NCBI GenBank assembly: GCA_047518265.1
Contig: JAKZRG010000057.1
Location: 38,988 to 102,987 of the forward strand
From: Oceanospirillum sp047518265
GTDB lineage: Bacteria > Pseudomonadota > Gammaproteobacteria > Pseudomonadales > Halomonadaceae
Reading direction: 5' to 3'
Length of the DNA stretch: 64,000 nucleotides
Shown: positions 36,120 to 44,434 of the stretch, one piece after another
Position numbering within the stretch: the stretch's first letter is position 1
Layout: each line of letters starts with the position of its first letter
Notes under the pieces: model-generated
Databases searched by the model: none
Told to the model about the DNA's origin: nothing
The model's input: only the letters and a program-made list of their open reading frames with translations
Program-made: the position numbers and the translations under genes

Positions 36120-39040
36120 TCGAGACATTTGATCCTAAAAAGCACAATCTTGAGCTGACCGTAGCCGCCGATATTGCCAATATCGACAAAGATTACGGTA
36201 CACCCAAAAGCCAATCTGAGAATCTGGTTACACTGGAAATTGACGGTACTGAAATTACTGTTCCAGAAGGTACCTCGGTGATGCGTGCTGCAGCTTTAGC
36301 GGATATTAATATCCCTAAACTGTGTGCCAGCGATAATCTAGAAACCTTTGGTTCTTGTCGCCTGTGTGCGGTACAGATTGACGGTCGCCGTGGCTTGCCA
36401 GCCTCTTGTACGACTCCTGCCGAAAGCGGCATGAAGGTCAGTACACAAAACGACAAACTGGGTAAACTGCGCCGTAATATTATGGAGCTGTATATCTCCG
36501 ATCACCCGCTGGACTGTCTGACCTGTCCTGCTAACGGTGATTGTGAACTGCAAGATATGGCCGGTGCCGTGGGCCTACGTGAAGTACGTTATGGCTTTGA
36601 GGGCAATAACCACCTGGACGCAGGCAAAGATAAATCCAACCCTTATTTCACTTTTGATGCCAGCAAATGTATCGCCTGTAGCCGTTGTGTACGGGCCTGT
36701 GGTGAAGTACAGGGTACCTTCGCCCTAACCATGCAAGGTCGGGGTTTTGACTCCACTATTGCAGCGGGTCAGGATGAAAGCTTCCTTGAGTCCGATTGTG
36801 TTTCCTGCGGTGCTTGTGTACAGGCCTGCCCAACCTCCACATTGATTGAAAACAATGTGATTGAGAAGGGTCAGCCGGAACATAGCGTTGTCACCACTTG
36901 TGCTTACTGTGGTGTGGGTTGTTCCTTTAAAGCCGAAATGAAAGGCGAAGAAGTGATCCGTATGGTGCCGTACAAAGGCGGCGAAGCCAATATGGGGCAC
37001 TCCTGTGTTAAAGGGCGTTTTGCCTTTGGTTATGCGACCCATAAAGACCGCATCACCGAGCCAATGATTCGTGACTCCATCGATCAGCCTTGGCAAAAAG
37101 TGAGCTGGGAAACCGCTATTCAGTTTGCAGCGGATAAGTTTAAAGCCACTCAGGAAAAATACGGCCAAGAGAGTGTTGGTGGTATTACGTCTTCTCGCTG
37201 TACCAATGAAGAAACCTATCTGGTACAGAAGCTGATTCGTGCGGCCTTTGGTAATAACAATACCGATACCTGTGCTCGTGTTTGTCACAGCCCAACCGGT
37301 TACGGTTTGAAAGTAACTCTGGGTGAATCTGCCGGTACACAGACGTTTGAATCCGTATTGAAGTCCGATACCGTGCTGGTGATTGGTGCAAACCCGACGG
37401 ATGCTCACCCTGTATTTGGTTCCTTGCTGCGTAAACGTCTGCGTCAGGGTGCTAAGCTGATTGTGGTTGATCCTCGTGAGATCGATCTGCTATCAACACC
37501 ACACCTGAAAGAAGCGATCCACCTGCAACTGCGTCCGGGTACTAACGTTGCAGTAGTGAATGCATTGGCTCATACCGTTGTTACTGAAGGTCTGGAAGAT
37601 CAGGACTTTATTGCTCAGCGTTGTGACGATACTAACTACCAGCGCTGGCGCGCCTTTATCCAGCAACCGGAAAACTCACCGGAAGCTATGGCGGATATCA
37701 CAGGTGTTCCTGCGGATAAGATCCGTGAAGCCGCTCGTATGTTTGCGGATGCCGGTAACGGCTCTATTTTCTACGGTTTGGGTGTTACCGAGCATAGTCA
37801 AGGTTCCACTACCGTTATCGGTATTGCTAACCTGGCCATGGCTACCGGTAATATCGGTCGTGAAGGCGTGGGTGTTAACCCTCTGCGCGGTCAGAATAAC
37901 GTGCAGGGTTCCTGTGACATGGGCTCCTTCCCACACGATCTACCGGGTTATCAGCACGTTGCTGACGATTATGCCCGTGGTCAGTTTGAGGCGGAATGGG
38001 GTGTGACTCTGGATAACGAGCCAGGTCTACGTATTCCAAACATGTTTGATGCCGCTCTGGCGGGCAGCTTTAAAGGCATGTACGTACAGGGTGAGGATAT
38101 TGCTCAATCCGATCCCAATACCCAGCACGTTTATGCAGCCTTGAAAGCGCTGGACATCTTAGTAGTACAGGATATCTTCCTGAATGAAACCGCTAAGTTT
38201 GCCCATGTATTGCTGCCAGGCTCCACCTTCCTGGAAAAAGACGGCACCTTTACCAACGCCGAGCGTCGTATTAACCGAGTGCGTAAGGTAATGACGCCAT
38301 TAGGTGGCCTGCAGGATTGGGAAGTAACCATGATGCTCTCCAATGCACTGGGCTACCCAATGGATTATCAGCATCCATCAGAAATTATGGATGAGATTGC
38401 TCGCCTGACACCCACCTTTACCGGTGTGAGCTATGACAAGCTGGAAGAACTGGGCAGTATTCAGTGGCCTTGTAATGAACAGTTCCCTGATGGTTCACCG
38501 ACCATGCACGTGGAAGACTTCCCCATAGGTAAGGGTCAGTTTGGCGTGACTCAGTACGTTGAGACGTCGGAGAAGTCTACCTCTCGCTTCCCGCTACTAC
38601 TGACCACTGGTCGTATTCTGTCTCAGTACAATGTAGGGGCTCAGACTCGCCGTACCGACAACCAAGCCTGGCACGATGAAGATGTACTAGAAGTACATCC
38701 GTCTGATGCGGAACTGCGCGGTATCAGTGACGGTGATTGGCTAGGTATTACCAGCCGCGCGGGTCAAACCGTAATGCGTGCTCAAGTGAATGATCGTATG
38801 CAGCCCGGCGTGGTTTATACTACCTTCCACCACCCCGGTAGTGGCGCAAACGTAATTACCACCGACAGCTCCGACTGGGCCACTAACTGCCCGGAATATA
38901 AGGTTACTGCCGTGCAAGTGGAAAAAGTCAGCCAGCCATCACAATGGCAGGATAACTTTGAACGCTTTAACGAACAGCAGCAAAAACTGCTCAAACAAGG
39001 CCGGGAATCAAAACAGGAAGACGCGGTAAGAGTACGTTAA
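36116..39040 (+). CDS. fdsA: NAD-dependent formate dehydrogenase alpha (catalytic, molybdenum) subunit
   Basis: 974 residues. A 2Fe-2S plant-type ferredoxin domain (CASDNLETFGSCRLCAVQ), a His/Cys 4Fe-4S site (HPLDCLTCPANGDC), two ferredoxin 4Fe-4S sites (CIACSRCVRAC, CVSCGACVQAC), then the molybdopterin domain opening with a 4Fe-4S site CAYCGVGC. The Mo ligand is a cysteine, C390, followed by H391 (ARVCHSPTGYG), so this is a cysteine-type enzyme that needs no selenocysteine. It oxidises formate to CO2. The N-terminus has about 35 more residues than the ferredoxin domain needs. A long hairpin follows the stop. Confidence 0.95.
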   Translation: MIETFDPKKHNLELTVAADIANIDKDYGTPKSQSENLVTLEIDGTEITVPEGTSVMRAAALADINIPKLCASDNLETFGSCRLCAVQIDGRRGLPASCTTPAESGMKVSTQNDKLGKLRRNIMELYISDHPLDCLTCPANGDCELQDMAGAVGLREVRYGFEGNNHLDAGKDKSNPYFTFDASKCIACSRCVRACGEVQGTFALTMQGRGFDSTIAAGQDESFLESDCVSCGACVQACPTSTLIENNVIEKGQPEHSVVTTCAYCGVGCSFKAEMKGEEVIRMVPYKGGEANMGHSCVKGRFAFGYATHKDRITEPMIRDSIDQPWQKVSWETAIQFAADKFKATQEKYGQESVGGITSSRCTNEETYLVQKLIRAAFGNNNTDTCARVCHSPTGYGLKVTLGESAGTQTFESVLKSDTVLVIGANPTDAHPVFGSLLRKRLRQGAKLIVVDPREIDLLSTPHLKEAIHLQLRPGTNVAVVNALAHTVVTEGLEDQDFIAQRCDDTNYQRWRAFIQQPENSPEAMADITGVPADKIREAARMFADAGNGSIFYGLGVTEHSQGSTTVIGIANLAMATGNIGREGVGVNPLRGQNNVQGSCDMGSFPHDLPGYQHVADDYARGQFEAEWGVTLDNEPGLRIPNMFDAALAGSFKGMYVQGEDIAQSDPNTQHVYAALKALDILVVQDIFLNETAKFAHVLLPGSTFLEKDGTFTNAERRINRVRKVMTPLGGLQDWEVTMMLSNALGYPMDYQHPSEIMDEIARLTPTFTGVSYDKLEELGSIQWPCNEQFPDGSPTMHVEDFPIGKGQFGVTQYVETSEKSTSRFPLLLTTGRILSQYNVGAQTRRTDNQAWHDEDVLEVHPSDAELRGISDGDWLGITSRAGQTVMRAQVNDRMQPGVVYTTFHHPGSGANVITTDSSDWATNCPEYKVTAVQVEKVSQPSQWQDNFERFNEQQQKLLKQGRESKQEDAVRVR

Positions 39041-39056
39041 AAATACAACGGGTATA

Positions 39057-39103
39057 ACAAGCCTTGTTTCAATCACCATAAAATGAATTGGAATAAGGCT
39101 TGT
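39057..39103 (+). terminator. 17-bp hairpin between fdsA and fdhD
   Basis: The arms at 39057-39073 (beginning ACAAGCCTT) and 39087-39103 (ending AAGGCTTGT) pair over 17 positions with two G-U pairs around a 13-base loop. There is no T-run. It may attenuate or process the transcript between the structural genes and fdhD. Confidence 0.6.
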
Positions 39104-39136
39104 GTTGGCTGAGCGAATAACTCGCAGGTGGATCAG

Positions 39137-40033
39137 ATGAACCACAAAACCCAACAAGTCCATATCATTCGCTCATACGACGATAATAAGAGAACCGCTA
39201 TGAACCATCACCAACCGGAACAGCATCAGGTAAAAGGCCATATAGCCCTTGCCGTAGAACGCTGGCGTCAAGCGGAAGCCAATGCCGAAGCAGAATTTGA
39301 ACACTGCTTCGACAATGTTGCCGATGAGCAACCCGTTGCCTTGGTTTATAACGGAATCTCTTATGCGGTAATGATGGCCACACCAGATCATTTGGAAGAC
39401 TTTGCTCTGGGTTTTAGCCTAAGCGAAGGCCTAATTCAAAGCGCTAATGAGATCTACGATATTGAAGTGGTGCAGGATTGCCAGGGTTGGTTGGTTAATA
39501 TCGAACTGGCAAGCCAACGCATGATGGAACTGAAACAACGCCGTCGGAATCTAGCGGGTCGTACCGGTTGTGGTTTATGCGGTGCAGAGTCCATTGATCA
39601 GGCCATTCGTCCATCAACGCCCGTCACAGCCATTGAAATACCAGAACCAGAAGCGATCGCTTACGCACTGAATCAGTTACCGGAAAAGCAACTGTTAAAG
39701 AAAATGACCGGCGCGACTCATGCGGCATCATGGTGTAATGCTCAAGGTGAGGTCTTAGCTATACGAGAAGATTTGGGGCGTCATAATGCTCTGGATAAGC
39801 TCATTGGCCACCTGAAAAAACAGCAATACAACTTAAAAGATGGCTTTGCCTTAATCTCCAGCCGCGCCAGCTATGAGATGGTACAAAAGGCCAGCGCAGC
39901 AGGTATCGGCTCCTTGGTGGCCGTATCAGCGCCAACCTCTCTGGCCATCGATAAAGCCAAAGAAAGCCATTTGAATCTGGTGGGATTTGCTCGTTCAGAC
40001 CGCTTTGTTATTTTTAACCGAGCTAGCTCTTAA
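39137..40033 (+). CDS. fdhD: Formate dehydrogenase accessory sulfurtransferase FdhD
   Basis: 298 residues. FdhD passes sulfur from IscS to the bis-MGD cofactor, which is needed for active formate dehydrogenase. The CxxC motif used in sulfur transfer is present as GRTGCGLCGAES. Family blocks FALGFSLSEGLI, GATHAASWCN, REDLGRHNALDKLIG and SSRASYEMVQKA are present. ATG 39137 is chosen because AGGTGG lies just upstream; a GTG three codons earlier is in frame, and the family match begins only at about residue 35, so a later ATG at 39200 is possible. It corresponds to the fdsC position of fdsGBACD operons. Confidence 0.93.
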   Translation: MNHKTQQVHIIRSYDDNKRTAMNHHQPEQHQVKGHIALAVERWRQAEANAEAEFEHCFDNVADEQPVALVYNGISYAVMMATPDHLEDFALGFSLSEGLIQSANEIYDIEVVQDCQGWLVNIELASQRMMELKQRRRNLAGRTGCGLCGAESIDQAIRPSTPVTAIEIPEPEAIAYALNQLPEKQLLKKMTGATHAASWCNAQGEVLAIREDLGRHNALDKLIGHLKKQQYNLKDGFALISSRASYEMVQKASAAGIGSLVAVSAPTSLAIDKAKESHLNLVGFARSDRFVIFNRASS

Positions 40034-40124
40034 GCCTAAGCGCAAACAAGCATTCAATAGGATGCAAGAGCTGAGCAGCTAACCCTATAAGCACAAGATT
40101 AAAAGAATATAAGGAATCAAAATA

Positions 40125-40343
40125 ATGAAAACACAACTGGAACAGCTGATCCTGATGATCAACCAGATCGTCGATAACAACAGCTATGGCAATACCCCAG
40201 AAGAAACCGCAGAAACTACTGCCACACATCTAAAAAAATTCTGGGCTCGCCCCATGAAGCAGCAAATTATCCAATACGCACAGGAAGATGGTAGCGAACT
40301 GCAACCGGCTGCGAAACTGGCAGTGCAGCAGTTGGCACAATAA
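40125..40343 (+). CDS. fdsD: Formate dehydrogenase delta subunit
   Basis: 72 residues, the usual small size. FdsD is needed for activity of NAD-dependent Mo-formate dehydrogenases but its exact role is unsettled. QLILMINQIVDNN, HLKKFWARPMKQQII and the short C-terminal helix PAAKLAVQQL match the family. It is the last gene of the fdsGBA-fdhD-fdsD operon and has a TAAGGAATC ribosome site. Confidence 0.92.
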   Translation: MKTQLEQLILMINQIVDNNSYGNTPEETAETTATHLKKFWARPMKQQIIQYAQEDGSELQPAAKLAVQQLAQ

Positions 40344-40464
40344 ACCACCATTTCACTAATACCCTCGCCCAGTCAATACTGGGCGTAAGTATTCTTTAAG
40401 CCCACTCATATCATCTTGCTGCATCGACCAATACAGCACTGTATTCTAAAAACAACCAATACAG

Positions 40465-40496
40465 GTAGTGTGGATAAGCCAGAGGCGCATCCGCGA
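40465..40496 (+). repeat. REP-like repeat, left copy
   Basis: A 32-base sequence whose core begins GTGGATAAGCCAGAGGCGCA. It is repeated in inverted orientation at 41463-41494 with one mismatch (27 bases are identical without interruption). Each copy can fold on itself: GCC/GGC plus GTGGAT/ATCCGC. Similar GGATAAGCC...GGCGCATCC motifs are widespread REP-type repeats in Gammaproteobacteria. Confidence 0.8.
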
Positions 40497-40579
40497 GTTT
40501 TCCTGCACTCCTAAAAGATAGGGCACTTTTTTGTTGTTTGCAGGGCTTTTGAGCTCTTTACATTAAAACCCAATCAAGA

Positions 40580-41200
40580 CAGTTAAATGACCTCCGGCAA
40601 AGCCGGAGGCTTATTAGATGACGCCCTCAAAGGGCTTTATATTGCGCCCAAGGCGCTAACGTTACATCCTGCCAAAACTTAGCTGATCCTGACGGATATC
40701 TTCTTTTTCTTGATTGCGAATGTATTCTCGAACCATATTTTCGTCCAAGCCTACCGTTGATACAAAATACCCTCGCGCCCAAAAGCTCTCACCAGTAAAG
40801 TTTCTTTGTCGGCCTTTAAACTTACGGGCTATCGCTATTGCACTCTTCCCCTTCAAATACCCAACTACATTTGATACTGCATACTTTGGAGGAATACTGA
40901 TGCACATATGAATATGATCCGGCATCAGATGCCCTTCTACAATTTTCACTCCTTTACGTCTCGCTAGCTCATGGAAAATTTCGCCTAAATATCGACGTAG
41001 ATTTCCATAAATGACCTTCCTTCGATTTTTAGGAATGAATACAACATGGTATTTACAATCCCAGCGCGTATGCGCCAAACTTTTATAGTCTCGCATAGGG
41101 TTACCTTCTGCTTTCTTGGTCGAAAAACGAAGGTACATTGACCGGAGTCTCGGTCAAACCTATGCGAGTCGCCCCAGCAGAGCTGGGGGTTTACCCATAA
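40580..41200 (-). mobile_element. IS200/IS605-family element (IS200 group, single gene)
   Basis: Limits are approximate. The right end is marked by hairpin CCTCCGGC-AAA-GCCGGAGG at 40591-40609, the left end by CCCCAGC-AGA-GCTGGGG at 41172-41188. A third hairpin, TTGACCG/CGGTCAA at 41138-41157, lies in the tnpA leader, where IS200 carries a stem-loop that limits transposase translation. There is no accessory tnpB. IS200-type elements move as single-strand circles and use such subterminal hairpins instead of terminal inverted repeats. Confidence 0.8.
40662..41096 (-). CDS. tnpA: IS200-type Y1 transposase TnpA
   Basis: 144 residues. A HUH/Y1 single-strand transposase: the metal-binding HIH is in MPDHIHMCIS and the catalytic tyrosine is probably Y130 in VREYIRNQ. 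The N-terminus DYKSLAHTRWDCKYHVVFIPK is typical of the IS200 group. ATG 41096 matches the family start with AAGG eight bases upstream; the frame stays open to 41138, but those residues come from the leader hairpin. The gene looks intact, so the element could still be active. Confidence 0.92.
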   Translation of the reverse strand: MRDYKSLAHTRWDCKYHVVFIPKNRRKVIYGNLRRYLGEIFHELARRKGVKIVEGHLMPDHIHMCISIPPKYAVSNVVGYLKGKSAIAIARKFKGRQRNFTGESFWARGYFVSTVGLDENMVREYIRNQEKEDIRQDQLSFGRM

Positions 41201-41722
41201 TTAATTAATTATCTCGACACCCGCACAGGTAAAGAACCTGGCCAAAATGCCTCTAAAGCCAATAAAACACCTCAAATACCAACACTCACTAACCAAACAA
41301 CATGTACAGTACCTTTTTTGGCTAATAGATTGCCTATTGCGCAGCAGCAATTACCCCTTAGTTTTTCAGGGATAGTTTATATTGGGTGGCCTTAGCTCTA
41401 TGTTTTAGGTGTGCAAATTGTGAGCCTGTATCCAGTATTTGAATAATTCAGACCGGAGTGATTCGCGGATGCGCCTCTGGCTTATCCACGCTACGTTTGC
41501 TGTTTTCGGTAGATTTATTTGGCATCAATACAGCAGAAAAATGGTCAATTCTCTGTTTATATCTTAGATACTGCTCAGACCAATCCTCCGTTTAAACCTT
41601 AAATACTGCTTAGATAGCCAAACTACGCCTCGACATTCCCCCCTCAAGCCTTTAGAGTGCGCCTCCTGTGTGCTTTTCAGGCTTTTGACCTGCCCTTATT
41701 TCTTTATCTTCAGGACTATCCT
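41201..41722. other. Noncoding stretch between the IS200 element and ybiT
   Basis: Over 500 bases that include the right REP-like repeat at 41463-41494 and the promoter region of ybiT. TTAATTAATTA lies at the element edge. No gene is seen. Confidence 0.4.
41463..41494 (-). repeat. REP-like repeat, right copy (inverted)
   Basis: Reverse complement of the copy at 40465-40496 with one mismatch. The two copies face each other across about 970 bases that contain the IS200 element. Confidence 0.8.
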
Positions 41723-43339
41723 TTGATTTCTACCGCTAATATCACCATGCAGTTTGGCGCTGAGCCTTTATTTGAAAATATTTCCGCCAAATTTGGTAAC
41801 GGTAACCGTTATGGCCTGATCGGGGCTAATGGTTGCGGTAAGTCCACGTTTATGAAGATTCTGAGCGGTGAGTTAGTACCTACGTCCGGTAATGTGTCCA
41901 TCACTCCTGGTGAGAAGATGGGTACGCTAAGTCAGGATCAGTTTGCGTTTGAAGAGTATACCGTTGTTGATACGGTGATTATGGGTGATGTAGAGCTGTG
42001 GAAGGTGAAGCAGGAACGCGACCGTATCTATAGCCTGCCGGAAATGTCAGAAGAAGAAGGCATGCGTGTAGCCCATCTGGAAACCGAATTCGCTGAGATG
42101 GACGGTTACAGTGCCGAGAGCCGTGCCGGTGATATCTTGTTAGAAGCGGGTATTGAGGAAGAGTATCACTTTGGTTTGATGAGCCAGGTGGCTCCAGGGA
42201 CTAAGCTGCGGGTTTTGCTGGCACAGTCGCTGTTTGCAAACCCTGATATACTGCTATTAGATGAGCCAACCAACAACTTGGATATTCATACGATTCAATG
42301 GTTGGAAGGGGTGCTGAATCAGCGTAAATGCACCATGATTATTATTTCTCACGACAGGCACTTCCTGAACTCGGTCTGTACGCATATGGCGGATATTGAT
42401 TACGGTGAATTGCGAGTCTATCCCGGTAACTATGATTACTTTATGGAAGCCTCTGCGCTGATTCGTGAGCAGTTACATACAGAGAACGCGAAAAAGACCG
42501 CTGAGCTGGATGAGCTGCAAGCCTTTGTCAATCGCTTCTCTGCTAATGCATCGAAAGCAAAACAAGCCAGTTCCCGTGCCAAGAAGATGGATAAAATCCA
42601 GCTGGATGAAGTAAAAGCTTCCAGCCGTATGACGCCTTCTATTAGCTTTAAGTCGTGCAAAAAGCTACATCGTCAGGCCCTAACACTGGAAGAGCTGTCC
42701 CACGGTTTCGAGGATGAAACCCTGTTCCGCAATGGCAATATGATTCTGGAAGCCGGTGCTAAATTGGCGGTTATCGGTGAAAACGGTGCCGGTAAAACCA
42801 CCTTCCTACGCTGCTTAGTCGACGAACTGCAAGCCAATAACGGTGTGGTGAAATGGTCTGAAAACGCCATTGTGGGTTATTGCCCTCAGGATAGCTCTGA
42901 AGATTTTAATAGCGATATGACGCTGTTTGAGTGGATGTCTCAATGGCGGACACCAAAACACGATGATTTAGCCGTAAGGGGTATGTTGGGTCGTTTGCTG
43001 TTTACGGCAGATGATATCAACAAAAAAGCTCGGATCTGTTCCGGTGGTGAAAAGAACCGCTTGTTGTTTGGCAAGCTGATGATGATGGATACTAACGTAC
43101 TCATTATGGACGAACCCACCAACCATATGGATATGGAAGCTATTGAAGCGCTAAACCAAGCTTTGATTAAGTACGAAGGGACGCTGATCTTTGTCAGCCA
43201 TGACCGCGAGTTTGTTTCCTCTTTGGCAACTCGCGTCATTGAGATTAAGGATCAGGAAGTGATCGACTTCCAGGGCACTTACGATGAATATCTGGCCAAC
43301 GAAGAAGCGGCCAAGAAATCAGGTAAACAGGCCGCTTAA
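41723..43339 (+). CDS. ybiT: ABC-F family ATPase YbiT
   Basis: 538 residues. ABC-F proteins bind the ribosome and alter translation; YbiT is one of four in E. coli. Two ATPase domains are present: Walker A GANGCGKST and GENGAGKTT, Walker B ILLLDEPTNNLD and VLIMDEPTNHMD, signatures VAPGTKLRV (non-canonical, as in E. coli YbiT) and CSGGEKNR. The linker between them contains the FSANASKAKQASSRAKKMD block. The start is taken as TTG 41723, with AGGA seven bases upstream, because the protein then begins MISTANITMQFG, exactly where other YbiT proteins begin; the upstream codons to 41657 do not fit the family. Confidence 0.93.
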   Translation: MISTANITMQFGAEPLFENISAKFGNGNRYGLIGANGCGKSTFMKILSGELVPTSGNVSITPGEKMGTLSQDQFAFEEYTVVDTVIMGDVELWKVKQERDRIYSLPEMSEEEGMRVAHLETEFAEMDGYSAESRAGDILLEAGIEEEYHFGLMSQVAPGTKLRVLLAQSLFANPDILLLDEPTNNLDIHTIQWLEGVLNQRKCTMIIISHDRHFLNSVCTHMADIDYGELRVYPGNYDYFMEASALIREQLHTENAKKTAELDELQAFVNRFSANASKAKQASSRAKKMDKIQLDEVKASSRMTPSISFKSCKKLHRQALTLEELSHGFEDETLFRNGNMILEAGAKLAVIGENGAGKTTFLRCLVDELQANNGVVKWSENAIVGYCPQDSSEDFNSDMTLFEWMSQWRTPKHDDLAVRGMLGRLLFTADDINKKARICSGGEKNRLLFGKLMMMDTNVLIMDEPTNHMDMEAIEALNQALIKYEGTLIFVSHDREFVSSLATRVIEIKDQEVIDFQGTYDEYLANEEAAKKSGKQAA

Positions 43340-43360
43340 GCTCCTTTACTGAATATTTTG

Positions 43361-43414
43361 AACCAAGATCTAACGGTCATCTGTAATTTTACGGGTCGAC
43401 CTTAGATTTTGGTT
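43361..43414 (+). terminator. Long hairpin after ybiT
   Basis: AACCAAGATCTAACGGTC at 43361 pairs with GACCTTAGATTTTGGTT ending at 43414: about 17 pairs with one bulge and a 19-base loop. A probable transcription end for ybiT, with no clear T-run. Confidence 0.6.
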
Positions 43415-43500
43415 AATATACTGTCTTTACTCTGCCTCTCTCCTTCTCCACCCTCCTCGCAAAATATATATAGCTATTACAACATTTTGGTAACAGAACC

Positions 43501-43570
43501 TACATTTCATAAACAAACCATAGATAGATATTACAGACTCGTTTTGTCAGAATTCTGCCCGTCGATACGA
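43501..43570 (+). repeat. Duplicated leader block, copy 1 (first part)
   Basis: About 70 bases beginning TACATTTCATAAACAAACCA that recur at 47111-47180 at about 75 percent identity, with the first 21 bases identical. It lies just before the small exported WGxW protein gene. The conserved part starts with TACATTT; nearby at 43481 is ACATTTTGGTAACA, loosely like the E. coli RstA box TACATNTNGTTACA. Confidence 0.65.
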
Positions 43571-43591
43571 ATCAATGTGAGGATAAGACCC

Positions 43592-43954
43592 ATGGAGCGA
43601 TTAAGCCTTAGCATCCTCACTGTAGTGGGCTTTTTAAGCCTTTCTTTAACAGCCCAGGCAGAATGCCCTAACGAAGAATGGGGTTGCTGGAGCACCCAGA
43701 AGCTACAACAAGACCCGCTACCTGAATCTGAAATGGTTAATATTGATTCTTTACATAAGGAATTAGAGCAAAATCTAGAGGTCACTGCAGAAGCCGTCAA
43801 TGAATTAGAACAAAATCTAGATAATGTTGCAGAAGTAATCAACGGAAGCATTGAAAAGAGTGATCTAACCACCCTACCTAAACACATGGATTCAGATCAG
43901 ACTCTGAAAGTAAAAGGTTTGTCTCTCTTTGACAGCCAAGAAGCTACTCAGTAA
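43592..43954 (+). CDS. Small exported protein with WGCW motif, unknown function
   Basis: 120 residues. A Sec signal peptide covers about residues 1-23 (LSILTVVGFLSLSL, cleavage after AQA). The mature N-terminus is ECPNEEWGCWS; then a helical region with a repeated LEQNL pattern (HKELEQNLEVTAEAVNELEQ) suggests a short coiled coil, and the end is Asp/Ser-rich. ATG 43592 is chosen because GTGAGG lies upstream and because it gives the signal peptide; the frame stays open from 43409. The (E/Q)WG(C/S)W motif right after the signal recurs in the exported protein at 51620, so the two may be related. It opens the DUF4214 cluster. No family is recognised. Confidence 0.7.
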   Translation: MERLSLSILTVVGFLSLSLTAQAECPNEEWGCWSTQKLQQDPLPESEMVNIDSLHKELEQNLEVTAEAVNELEQNLDNVAEVINGSIEKSDLTTLPKHMDSDQTLKVKGLSLFDSQEATQ

Positions 43955-44434
43955 GTTTAACCTTCTCTGCGGGTACTAAAATAGTTGTCTGTTTAAAATC
44001 ATGAAGGATGTCGAGCCATCCATTCACTGATAATTACAGCAGCCAGCCAGGATAGTACCGGCAGAGAAGTATTATTTTATATACATATAAAATAACATTC
44101 TATTTTCAACTCTATATATTCAACTAAAAATAAAACCATTAAAAACCATCTTTTAAAAACCACACAAGCACTTACTATAATACAAAAAACAGATAGCAGA
44201 CAAAAAGACTTATATCTTTACAATAAAACACATCCCCCATACACCTATAAGTAATCTTCCTCCTGCTCTATATAGCGACACCACATGTCGTGCGGCCTAT
44301 TACTAACAACCAAAAAAAACCACCTATAGACAATAATAAATATACAAACAATAAAAACTAAGTTATAAACCTTTTGAATATTTTAAACGATAAAATATAT
44401 TCTTGATCTAAAAAACCAAACTTAAGGAACAAGT
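43955..44434. other. Long AT-rich leader of the first DUF4214 repeat protein gene
   Basis: 480 bases, very AT-rich between 44080 and 44400. It contains the second duplicated leader segment at 44041-44075. No gene is seen. The length suggests a long untranslated leader or a complex promoter. Confidence 0.5.
44041..44075 (+). repeat. Duplicated leader block, copy 1 (second part)
   Basis: 35 bases containing AGGATAGTACCGGCAGAGAA, repeated at 47191-47225 with 32 of 35 identical. It lies about 360 bases before the first DUF4214 repeat protein gene. Confidence 0.7.

Noticed and set aside
34889..36189. Several open frames antisense to the formate dehydrogenase genes
   Set aside because: They are shadows of strong conserved genes on the other strand and show no independent start signals.
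36116..39040. Possible selenocysteine site in the formate dehydrogenase catalytic subunit
   Set aside because: The Mo-ligand codon is TGT (Cys390) and there is no in-frame TGA.
40465..41494. The REP-like inverted repeats as terminal repeats of a classical transposon
   Set aside because: The only transposase is an IS200-type Y1 enzyme, which does not use terminal inverted repeats, and the hairpins at 40591 and 41172 already mark plausible element ends.
44041..44075. The duplicated leader segment as a cyclic di-GMP (GEMM) riboswitch
   Set aside because: The conserved GEMM sequence blocks and their pairing are not present; only the general position fits.
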